Shown here: positions 10,923-21,364 of the stretch, in pieces | How positions within the stretch are numbered: the stretch's first letter is position 1 | Layout of the letters: each line of letters opens with the position of its first letter | From: Panax quinquefolius | Lineage: Eukaryota; Streptophyta; Magnoliopsida; Apiales; Araliaceae | Direction: 5' to 3' | DNA: 64,000 bases | Assembly (NCBI GenBank): GCA_020205615.1 | Contig: CM035173.1 | Span: forward strand, 27,615,793-27,679,792 | Notes under the pieces: model-generated | The model's input: the letters and a program-made list of their open reading frames with translations, nothing else | Told to the model about the DNA's origin: nothing | Database searches by the model: none | Translations under genes and position numbers: made by a program

Positions 10923-12407
10923 GAGAATGTAAAAATACAAATTAATATGAATTAATTCGATTTTAGTTAATATAATCTTAATTCTTGTAAATTATATATT
11001 AACAAAGTATTATTAATTACAAAATTCGTTGCCTTCCAAATTAACATGAATTTTAAATTTTATGAATTGAATTTGACATGTCAAAATAAGAATATTTTTC
11101 TGGAACTCCGCATGTATGTTCGTTCAGCTTCTTGAGCATTGGGCTTCTGCGTATGAAATGAGGCAACTTATTTAATCAAAACGCTATATTATTTTTGGTG
11201 CATTGCTTTTGAACCGAATAAGTTGTATTTATTATGAGTCAAGTAATATACTTCCTCCGTTTCAAAAAAATTAGATATACAATTTGACTTTTGAAGTTAA
11301 ACTATTGTATATTAAAATTTTGAATTGATGTAAATTTATTTAATTTTAGTTGATACAATTATTATAATTGTACAATATATAACAAAAATTATTAATCATA
11401 AAATTTATTATATTTTAAACTTTTACCGATCGTCGTTAAAAGACAAATTGTAACAGACAGATTGAGTATTTTATCGCAAATAAGTTGCTTTTAATTTTCA
11501 TTATTGAGTACGTTTGAGATCGGAATTTGAGTTTAAATTTCTCATTTTAGGATGGGAAATGTATAACTTGGTGAAAAATGCAGTAGTAATAATAATCATC
11601 ATCGTTATCATCTGCTCATTTTCGAATGTTCATTTGCAACAAATGAAAGAATCTATTTACAAAATGTAAGCATGTAAAGTGAGTGCTATGAATTCACTTT
11701 ATTTTCGTTAATATAATTATAATTCTTGTAAATTATGAATAAAAAAACTTCAAAATTAACATGAATCACAACAATCTTAAATTTTAAAATCTAAAACAAT
11801 CAACTTAAACAAGTCAAAATTAACACGCTGCAAACTTCAAAATACAGGGGAGCCGGGGATACAATGTTAATACCATCATTTTTTATAAACTAAAGCATAC
11901 ATGAAAAAATAATTCTCAACTCGTCATTTCCATATCTTCTATGGCAGGCATCTATGAATTGTGTATAGACAATAGAATCTACACTATACTGTATATGTAA
12001 TTTTGTGTAGTTGTAATACCATTGACTAATTACAATTTTTGTAAACAATTTTTCGTCACCATAGCAATACTCCGTTTCGTCACCAGAAACAATGTACCAA
12101 GAAAGCAATGAATATACCAAATCTAGGGTGGGTAGAAATAATTAAGAGAAATAATCAGTGTACATTCTAACACAGCATCATATATAGAAATGCCAGTTGA
12201 ATGGCTGTTCAATGTAAATTTTAAGCAATCAATCTATCCTCGGGAATAACCTCTTGAAATTAAACTCTTTAAACATTCATGATCCAATTTGAAAACTTCA
12301 ACAGCATACATAAGCTACCAATCCAGTAAAGTAACTAGCAAAATTCAAAACATAGATCATCCTTGAAAACTAAATACGACTCCTATAAGCAGTGATTGCA
12401 ACAGATC
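10923..12407. other. Intergenic spacer, no gene seen
   Basis: AT-rich DNA between the Harbinger element and the 3' end of the ribosomal protein gene. The last part is presumably the RPS15 3' UTR. No coding frame, TIR or RNA gene could be supported. Confidence 0.5.
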
Positions 12408-14253
12408 TCACTTTAGAGGAATGAACCTTGAGGAGTGGGTGGCACCAATACCAGGTCTTCCGTGCTTAACAGGCTTGTATGAAATTGAGAACTCAGCAAG
12501 ATAATGGCCAATCATTTCCGGCTTGATCTCAATCTGATTGAAAGTCTTGCCATTGTACACTCCAACAACACTTCCAATCATCTCAGGTACAATGATCATA
12601 TTACGGAGGTGGGTCTTAACAAGTTCTGGCTTCTCACCTGGAGGGGCCTCACGTTTCTGGTCCAAATAAAAACAAATAAAGTATTACTTCCGGCACATTA
12701 GAGAAAAAACTACAACAAATAGTCCATAACAATGCAAGTGAAGCATCAAAACTATATATCTAAAGTGTATATGGACAGACTACCGAGAAGGATCAATTCA
12801 ACCAGCAAAACCAGATTTTACAAAATTAAGATATACACATGGAAGTAACTTATTTTAAATAACTCGCATATAATGGCTATGCATAGAGAACTTGAAATTA
12901 AGATATTCAAATGGAAGTCAGTTATTTTAAATTACTTTAACACATGATAGCTATGCAAACAATTCCATCTTCCAAGTGTTGATGTGTGTAATTGTGGGTG
13001 ATAAATTAGACAATGTATTTGTTTCTTCTTTTCAAACATATACACCAGCTAGCAATACGGAGATAGATAAGAGTGAAAATGAATACTAAGCAAAATATCA
13101 ACAACACAAATGGTGACTTTATGGTTCATTTGATCAGGATATTTGATTGAACATTTTTAGTTCTCTCATGAATCCTCAAAAGAGGTTTACAATCCAATAG
13201 CATAAAACAAATAAAGCCCATAAAGTGCTAAACCCTGATTTTATTTAATTCAACCTAGAGCTAGCATGCCTCTTCAAAATATTCAATATCCAATATAATA
13301 AAATTAATATTGCACAGAAAATTTACGACTTTATATGATCAGGTTAACATTTAAATGGAACGAGTTATTAAACTAATTAGATAAGTAAATGGATGGAATA
13401 CTATATCATAATACCTCAGCTTTGCAACAAAAAGATACACTAGAGAATAGAGGATAGGACTTTTGTGCCTGCTTTATGTATCTCATAACTAGTCACATAA
13501 TCCACAAAGCTTTAACAAAAACAAGGAGCTGTAGCTTACATTACATAATGTAGCACTACTCTGTAGAAAAGGTAGTAAAAACAAAATAACTAAGGTCTAT
13601 TAAATGGTATTGAACTCTTGATGTTAGTTACTAGGAAACCACTTTGCATAACCAGATATTTACACATTTACTAAAAGAACCACAATTATGGACTTTTCAG
13701 AAACAGTTTCAATTCAATGCTCACCTATAATCTTATCACGGCACCAAAAAAATCCTAATTCCCCTTTTAGATTCAGCATAATATATAAAACTACAAGCAA
13801 ATATTAAATCCCACAGGCCACAATTAAACTAAAAACAAAATCATATTAGAAGAATACATACAGCCTTGCGGAGCTTCTTGATCAAAGCCATGGGCTTTCT
13901 CTTCAAACCTCTCTGAAACCTGTCATTTCATCACACGATTCATATGCAAATTAAGTGTAAAATCTAATGAGACTTAAGATAGAGATATATATACCTTCTG
14001 CGAGCACGGGCACCAAAGAGCTTAACGAGCTCATCGGTGGACATATCAAGGAGAGCAACCAAATCAACTCCCCTGAAGCTGAACTTCTTAAACGTTCTCT
14101 TCTTCGGCTGTCCCGCCGCAACATCTACTTCTACGTCTGCCTATATACACACATACATATAAAATATATACACATACGATTATACGAATGGCTATACTGT
14201 TATTGTGTGCGTGATGAACAAATTGGAGAGAGGAAACATAGTGAACTGACCAT
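12408..14253 (-). CDS. RPS15: 40S ribosomal protein S15 (uS19), 4 exons
   Basis: The protein is a small-subunit component near the decoding centre and subunit head. On the minus strand the coding segments are 14251-14253 (ATG only), 13995-14140, 13862-13919 and 12408-12656, joined by GT-AG introns. The product is 151 residues, the normal length for plant uS19. It starts [20 protein letters not shown], contains the conserved [18 protein letters not shown] and [11 protein letters not shown] segments, and ends with the eukaryotic uS19 signature [18 protein letters not shown]. The first intron directly after the ATG is common in plant ribosomal protein genes. No break is seen, so it appears functional. 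The longest intron (12657-13861) shows no further gene. Confidence 0.97.
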
Positions 14254-14318
14254 GGCTGCTGGGAGGAGATTGAAATTTCAGAGATCGAAGCGGAGAAGCT
14301 CAGAACGCTTTGCTTACG

Positions 14319-14368
14319 GCTAGGGTTTTGAGAAGATGGTGAAGGAGATATCTCTTTGCTTATAAAGA
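14319..14368 (-). promoter_or_regulatory. RPS15 core promoter: telo-box and TATA-like box
   Basis: Read on the minus strand, a TATAAG-containing TATA-like box at about 14358-14366 is followed by AAAACCCTAG at about 14319-14328. The telo-box lies about 65-75 bp before the ATG. A TATA box plus telo-box is a common layout for plant ribosomal protein promoters. The exact transcription start is not visible. Confidence 0.6.
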
Positions 14369-14547
14369 GGTAGGATTAACTGACTGAATAGATGACGGCA
14401 AAATTGCAAACCGATCCTCTATGTCTCCCGTAATACAAGTCCTTTATATTTCTTAATTTACGGATAAGACATTTTTGGATTGCAATTTTTGTTTTTCTAT
14501 TTTTTTGTTTAGATAAAACAAAGAAAAATAAAGAAAACTTGATGGAA

Positions 14548-14550
<3 letters not shown>

Positions 14551-14595
<45 letters not shown>
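14551..14595. repeat. (AT)n microsatellite
   Basis: About 45 bp of pure AT dinucleotides upstream of the RPS15 promoter. It creates Tyr-Ile repeat frames that are not genes. Confidence 0.95.
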
Positions 14596-14596
<1 letters not shown>

Positions 14597-14639
14597 CATG
14601 ATAAAAGGACATATAATTATTGACAACAATATATAAGCA

Positions 14640-15178
14640 TAGGGCAACAAATGAATTAAATGAATTGGAGTCGAGCCAAGCTTTTAAACGAGTATCAATA
14701 TTGACTTATTTTATAAATGAGTCGAGCTTGAGTCAAGTAAAACTTTAGTTGAGCTTAATCAAATTTAAAATAATTATTTTTTACATTTTTTATATAATAC
14801 ATACAAAAATTATTTTTGTTTATTAAATACAAAACGAGTTGAGATTTAATGTTCTCGAGGCGAGCTTAGATTAATCGAGTCAAACTCGAGTATAACATAG
14901 TATAGTTTGAGCTCAACCCGTTTAGTTAAACGAACATGTTTTTTGTTTGAGTTTGACTTGAAAATGAACTCAAGTGAAACTAAAACGGGATGAGTCAAGC
15001 TTAGTTTGCGGTCAATTAAATTTGTTTACAGCTTGATTTATTTACAACTCTATATAAACGTACTAATCCAAAACAAATAATATTAAACAAACCACATCAT
15101 AAACCATATAATTACCAAACGTAATAAAATAGTTATTATTTGCATCAATTACAAAAACTAAACATAAATTCAAAAAGG
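14640..15178. repeat. Unclassified interspersed repeat with GAGTCGAGC-type words
   Basis: Words such as GAGTCGAGCTTGAG, CGAGCTTAGATTAATCGAG and GAGTTTGACTTG recur in both orientations across about 400 bp. Degenerate GAGCTCGAG-rich repeats of this kind are frequent in plant genomes, probably MITE remnants. No clean TIR or target duplication could be marked. Confidence 0.35.
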
Positions 15179-15510
15179 TGTTATATCCCAAAGGCACTAA
15201 GAGATCTAGAAGGGAGGTTGAATAGATCCTTTAGAAATTTCTTTTAAGGAATTATTATCAACTTATAAATTAAACAAGTTAATTTAACTATGCACAATGG
15301 AATGATAATTTGAAAATTTCCTTCAAGGATTTAAATGAATTCGCAGTTCTGAATTTAGAAAACAAGTCGAGTTAAGTCACAAACAAATTAAAGAGCTCGA
15401 CAGAAAAGTAAATACATAATGTAAAGGAGACACAGAAACTTTAAGTGGTTCGGAGAACAAATATCTCCTAGTCCACTCTTCTACTCTTCGAGTAGAAATA
15501 ATTCACTAAG

Positions 15511-18267
15511 TGTGACGACCCCAAAATAGGTCTATTCCATCCAACCCATTCTCGAGTCGCCAAATACATGAGTGCATGTAAACAACTACAACTTTATTAT
15601 CACAACAATAAAATCAGTGAGTTTAAATACAAATATTATCTTCTAGCGAATATTTATACTCAAATAAATCCTCATCACATTTATTGATACATTATTTTAT
15701 AATAATGGTGAGGACTACTAAACAACTCTCTCTGTAACCTTCATTCCATACCCACTAAGTACTTTCGCTTTCATTCTCGCCTCCCGAGAAGAAAAATGGA
15801 ACAACAAGGAAAAGGGTGAGCTCAACTAGCCCAATAAAGAATGTTATGACTAAGATAATATACAACAAATTATCGTTAGTCTCCAACGAGGAAAAAATCG
15901 ATAGAATCTGATAGAATGACAAGTTTCAGATCAATATTCGCAGTGAAATAATAATTCATGTAAGAGTTACGTAGAGAATGAAATCTACTATAATCTATGA
16001 ATTTAACGATCCATCATCAATATTTTATCCTGTAACATCAATCAATATTCATCTCAAATCAAATATTCATCTTTGCACTACTGTGCCAAAGATATTCATC
16101 AATCGGTCGTATTCATCTCAACACTGCTCATCTTTGCACTAAAGGCCAAAGATATTCATCGATCGATCATGTTCATTTAAACACCGCTTCATCTTTTTGC
16201 ACTACTGGGCCAAAGATATTCATCGATCGGTCATGTTCATTTAAACACCGCTTTCATCTTCTTTACTACAGAGTGCCAAAGATATTCTTCAAATCATTCA
16301 TCTTTGCACTACAGCCAAAGATATTCAATAATATCATCATTTAAGGCGAGGATGATGAAAATATTTTTAAAGAAGCGAATCCGGTGAAACAAAATGACAA
16401 GGATTAAGGATTAAGGATTCGTACTTTGTTTTATCCATGTCCAATAATACCTCAAAAATAATCATAGTGGTGTAAAATTCAAGAATGATCAAAACATGGA
16501 TACAATCAAAGCTAGTATCCGAATAGATATTTTAGGCGAAAAGAAAAATTTTCATTTTTCGGTTGAATAGTCTTAATATTCGTGAATAGTCTCAGATATC
16601 GTGAATAGTCTTAGATATCGTGAATAGTAACTCAACACCCAAAGATAGAAATTCCACAAAAAACATCTTCACGCTTACATTAATAGTACTCGTGAATAAG
16701 AATCGTGAATAGTAACTCATGAATAGTAACTCGTGAATAGTAACTCATGAATAAAGAACCCAGACATGAAAAAGTTCCAAATTTGATAAAAAGTACCAAC
16801 CAATATTTCAAAGATAATGATATTGAAGAATTAATATCATTTGAGAAGAAAATAACATTCCTTACCTCAAAGAATCAAGATTTTGGAAGGAAAGGTCGGA
16901 AGTGATCTTTGAATGAAACTTATCTTTGAATAAAACTCTCTCAAAGTATCTAAATACTCACAAAATACGCTCAATAATATAGAGAGAGAAAGAGAAAAAC
17001 TTTGTTTACGGTGTGATTTTCAATTCTAACTTAACCCTCTATTTATAGGAAAATGTTAGCCCGTAGAAGCGGACTTGACCAAGCTACACGATGGCTTTAC
17101 TACTACTATTGCCACCCACCACATTTGAAATAAAATTCAGCACATTTCTTCACCAACCACAAGTGGGGCCCACTCAATTCTAGAATTTTCCACCAAAATC
17201 AATTATAACCCTAATTTAAGAATCACCACCTCTTAAAATTCATAACAAATCATTCGTGAATTTTAACGGTTCAAAATTTGTGGACATATACTCAACTTAT
17301 GTATGTATAACATACCCAAAAATTACCACAATCCAACGGTTTGGATTAAAAATTATAACCCCGCAATATATCTCAAAACCCCGATTTAATTTTTAATACC
17401 TCCAATCCGATAAAATCTTGATAAAACACCTCAACATAATTTCTTCATTTATAACCACATAAATAAATCCATCATTTATATCCACATAAAATAAATATTT
17501 CTTTATCATATGAATCAATAATTAATTATTCACAAATAATATTACGAATCACAATTATTATAATGAGTCGAGTTCATTCCCGGAAGAGGGGGCTTTCCAA
17601 TAAGGATCTCTCTTCTTGGCAAGCAATTAGGTGACCAAACCTCTCCTTGAGATGAACTTTCTAGACATTTGCCAATAATGTTATCTAATAATATTATTCA
17701 AATAATATGAATTATTGATCGATAATGGGAAATCTCATGCGATGACAATTATTGAACAACAATAATATAAAATATCAACGCAAAGAATTATTGAATCAAT
17801 AAAATAAAATATTGAATAAGAACTTCACCGTGAAAATTATTGAGTAGTGCCATCTTACGTGCGAATCAATAATTCAACAATCTTTGTCTTAATCTGGTAT
17901 CTTCTTGTGCGACCACGCCAGATTCATCGTATTTTAACCACGGGTATTCCAACGATCTTAACTTGGTAATAACTACGCCAAGTATTTTTAACCAACTTAT
18001 ATTTGTCGTTTTCTTCATCCAATCGCTTTCCGTTATGGGGCCCATACGTGGATGCTTGTATTCGTCTAATATTCTCCGAAGCGATCTGAATATTCCACGA
18101 CCAAACGAATATTCCCCGACAACAATGAATATTTTATAACCACTTGCTTATTTTGAAATATTTGCATTTTACCCATAACTAACCACATTAATCAAATCCA
18201 CCCTTACTATTTCAAAATAATAAATAAAGGAAATTCCTTTTTATTTAAAAAAAAATTAGGTCTTACA
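15511..18267 (-). repeat. 3' LTR of element A
   Basis: 2757 bp, ending TTACA at the right next to the PPT. It pairs with 21365-24104 over its full length. It contains motif units of about 65 bp (GTAGTGCAAAGATGA type, read on the minus strand) at about 16060-16335. Confidence 0.93.
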
Positions 18268-18279
18268 ACCTCCCTCCTT
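18268..18279 (-). other. Polypurine tract of element A
   Basis: On the minus strand AAGGAGGGAGGT lies directly before the 3' LTR start TGTAAGACC, as expected for the plus-strand primer of an LTR retrotransposon. Confidence 0.85.
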
Positions 18280-18289
18280 ATGAAATTTC

Positions 18290-18635
18290 GTCCTCGAAAT
18301 TGACGTGCGATACTGGTGTTTTCGAAAAGGTAAAGATACCTCGCTTTCATTTTCGTTTCCAACTCCCGTGTCATTTCCTAAATAGCATGGTTTCTCCACA
18401 AAACTTTAACTTATGGTATAACCTCGAATACATGGGTCATGTTCTTTCCTCTACAAAATCTTGACAAAGACTCCTCGTGACGTTAAGTCTTGGCTATCTC
18501 GTCCGGTTCTAACTTCAATGACGTGTTTGGGTTGTCCACATATTTACGTAACATCGATACGTGAAAAGCGTTATGAACACGCGTCGTACTTGGTGGTAAA
18601 AGCAGTCTATAGGCCACGGTTCCTATTCGATCGAA
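18290..18635 (-). pseudogene. Pol C-terminal (chromovirus tail) remnant of element A
   Basis: The minus strand encodes GTVAYRLLLPPS, then VHNAFHVSMLRKYV, then frame-shifted VKVLWRNHA and a final RELETKM...YLF segment just before the PPT. This is the conserved C-terminal end of plant Ty3/gypsy pol after the integrase core. Upstream it is fused directly to the pre-integrase linker, so the integrase core is deleted at the junction. Confidence 0.8.
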
Positions 18636-19175
18636 ATTTCAAATGGATTAATAAATCGAAGGTTTGAGCTTTCCTCACCTCACCGATTCTCGCTTTTAAA
18701 ATAACAACTTCTTGCACCTCCTTCTTCAAATTCATCACTCCGGTGTGTGTGGCTTGAATGACTTTAACTTTATCGATTAAAGTCGATTATACTCAGTATA
18801 TCATCACGTACTCAGATATCATCACGCAGGTACCTAGAGTTTTCATCTCCATCTCTATTATTTGTATATTATACGAAATGAGTCTTTGACAATATCGTAC
18901 TCGTACTTGTATACGATCTTCTACTCAACACGTCAGCTACCACGTTCACTTTTCCAGGATGGCATGGTCAGAACATATGCTGAAATGAGTCTCCTCTTGA
19001 GTTCTTCGAAGCTCTTCCCACATTCCTTGCTCCATTTGAATTTTGTATCTCTATGAGTCAGCTACGTTAATGGAATAGCGATTCGAGAATATCCTTCAAC
19101 GAATCTCCGATAATAACCAACTAAGCCTAGAAAGCTACGTATTTCGATTACCGACTTAGGTTGTTCTCAACTGTG
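18636..19175 (-). pseudogene. RT C-terminus, RNase H tail and pre-integrase linker of element A
   Basis: From 19175 downward the minus strand reads [20 protein letters not shown] (the end of reverse transcriptase) and KWSKECGKSFEELKRRL. It then jumps to HPGKVNVVADVLSRRS, the end of RNase H, with most of RNase H missing. The linker follows, ending in the VQE / KARIGE stretch, where it joins the pol C-terminus. Stops and frameshifts occur. Confidence 0.78.
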
Positions 19176-19559
19176 ACTCATATCTCAACCTTGGATAGCA
19201 CGTCACAATGACACCTATCAGTTTACTATCGCACGAATATGACGTCCCCTACAGAGAGTCTGGCTTAGGTGAATTCCACAAAGGAAGTCACAAGATAAAG
19301 GCTCATGTACCAAATTCTATAGTTGAATTTTTAACTCCTGAAGTTCAATAGGAGCCATTCGATATGAGTTTTTAGAAATGAGTTTTGTCTGGGGTTCAAA
19401 GTCGATACAAAATTTAATATCGATCTTTGGGGAGTAAGCCAATAAATTCTTGAAAAATACGTCGGGAAAATCAATAACAACAAGAATATTATTCAAATCG
19501 GCGTGTCTTTATTCAAATCCATAACATGGACTAAGAAAATTTGACATCCGTAATAAACG

Positions 19560-19960
19560 AATGACTTCATGGCTTGATATGAAAATGTTTGATTACAATG
19601 GTTTGATTGCTTGAATTGAATAACGGGTTGCTTAGGAATATGAAAACTAACAACCTTACAAAAGCAATCAATTTGACATGATGAGTAGTTAACCAATCAA
19701 TCCCAAAAAGCAAGTATCTTTAAAGAGATAAGGTCAACGGTAAGGTAATGGTGCCAACTTGAATCAAACAAGATTTTTAAACAACGGATGTAATGAAAGT
19801 TTCTCTAACGGAGTCTCCATAAATAGTTCAAGTCTAATTTCTCCGTAGTCAAGTTCAAACGTTGAAGCGCAAAGCAAAGAGATAAAAAGAATGGGTAGAA
19901 CCAGATATCTAGTAAAGGTATAAACATCGCAAAATTTATAATTAACTAACCCGTACTAAC
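19560..19960 (-). pseudogene. Retroviral-type protease remnant of element A
   Basis: Order and wording match the protease regions of D and F: an RLNLT segment, then LISLKILAF, then IDWLTTHH, then the KVVSFHI tail. Several indels break the frame and no intact Asp-Thr-Gly site was found. Confidence 0.65.
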
Positions 19961-20059
19961 CGTTCGGATTCCTCGTATTTTTGACCGAATCACGACAAAC
20001 GCTCTTCCGAGAATCGTTGACTTTGACTTTTACGGGACATCCTTTTGAGTCACCGCCTC

Positions 20060-20960
20060 ATTGCACTAGGTTTTCGATATCGTATAATCTCGAAGCGATA
20101 TGTCCTTCTTTTCCACAATTATAGCATACCTTAAACTGTGTTGTGGGCGGTTTGAATGATATGTCCCTCTTCCCGCATTTGTAACATATAATGACCGATG
20201 GTCTTTCTCCTCCTTGGACCGATTGCCATTTGCCCTTGGCGGCGACGTCTTCACATAGTGGTTGTTGAATCTCCTCTTTTTAAAATCTCCTCCCAACTCG
20301 CTTCTTCTATTTTCATGGCCACGATTACCACCGAGTGGTTCTGCCTTTGTCCGTATTCTTCTTTCTCCACCGGTTATCGTTATTACGATGATCGCTTATC
20401 TTTGGTATGATCCACGGTTATGGTCCCTCGGTTGAGCGTACTCGTTATCTCGCTCTAACAATGAGCCTGCTGACAACATCTGAATAGAGAGAAAATTTAT
20501 GAGAAATGAGATCTTGGCGTATCTTGGGTTTCAAACCTCTCGAAACATCCGCGTCATCGTTCCTCATTCTCCACCAAATGAGGTGCAAACACTGGATAAC
20601 TCATGAACTTACCTCGTCTTTGGGACACCGCCATGTTATTCTCGCTCCGGTCTAATAAACTCCACTTCCTTCATATAGCGAATACTTTCGTGGAAGTACT
20701 TGTCATTGAATCGCTTTCAAAAGCGTCTCCCATGACATCTTTGAGTGCACCGAATGGGTACGCTTATAGATTCCCACCAAAGATGTCTGCCTCGCCACGG
20801 AACATAAAAGTAGCGAATGGAACTTTACGTTCCTTCGTGCATCCCAAGACATCGAATATCTTGGTAATTTGCTTGACCCATGTTTCCGCCGTGATCGGAT
20901 CTCGCTTTCCCAGTCAGTGGTCCCAACTCTTTGAATCTAACATTTGTGACCACCCATGAA
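20060..20960 (-). pseudogene. Gag and zinc-knuckle remnant of element A
   Basis: The minus strand encodes pieces such as WVKQITKIFDVLGC, KVPFATFM and FAPHLVENEER, which are conserved in plant Tekay/Del gag. Out-of-frame CCHC knuckles of the CYNCGKEGHIA type follow near 20090-20200. Multiple frameshifts are present. Confidence 0.82.
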
Positions 20961-21345
20961 TTGCTATCATCTCCTCCTGTATTTTGAACACGAGTCTCCT
21001 CGTGCGATTTTGCATGAAGCTGCGCAAAAACTTCTAAACATCCCTCCTTCATCATCTCGCTTTCGGTGGTGTTATTCACGGGAGGTACATTGCCCGACTG
21101 TTGCACACGTTCTCCTCGTTGTTAAGTCTGAGCATCTCCACGGTCTCATTTACACCACTATTAATATTCTCGATCGACATTCTCAATTCTTGTCATAAAA
21201 CAAGGGTTAATTAAGGAAATCAATCACATAATATCCCTATATATTGACCAACTAACAAATAAGCTTAGGTAGGACACACTTTAGCGAAGGATTTACTCGT
21301 CTCTCCCTCCTGGTTCTATTCCCCGATCTCCGCCAGAGATCATAT

Positions 21346-21364
21346 CCCTAAGCTCGATACCAAC
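21346..21364 (-). other. Primer binding site of element A
   Basis: The minus strand reads TTGGTATCGAGCTTAGGG directly after the 5' LTR. The first bases (TGGTATC.GAGC) match the 3' end of plant initiator-Met tRNA, the usual primer for Ty3/gypsy elements. Confidence 0.8.

Noticed and set aside
12657..13861. A possible snoRNA in the long RPS15 intron
   Set aside because: Plant ribosomal protein introns often host snoRNAs, but I could not find a convincing C/D or H/ACA box pair by eye.
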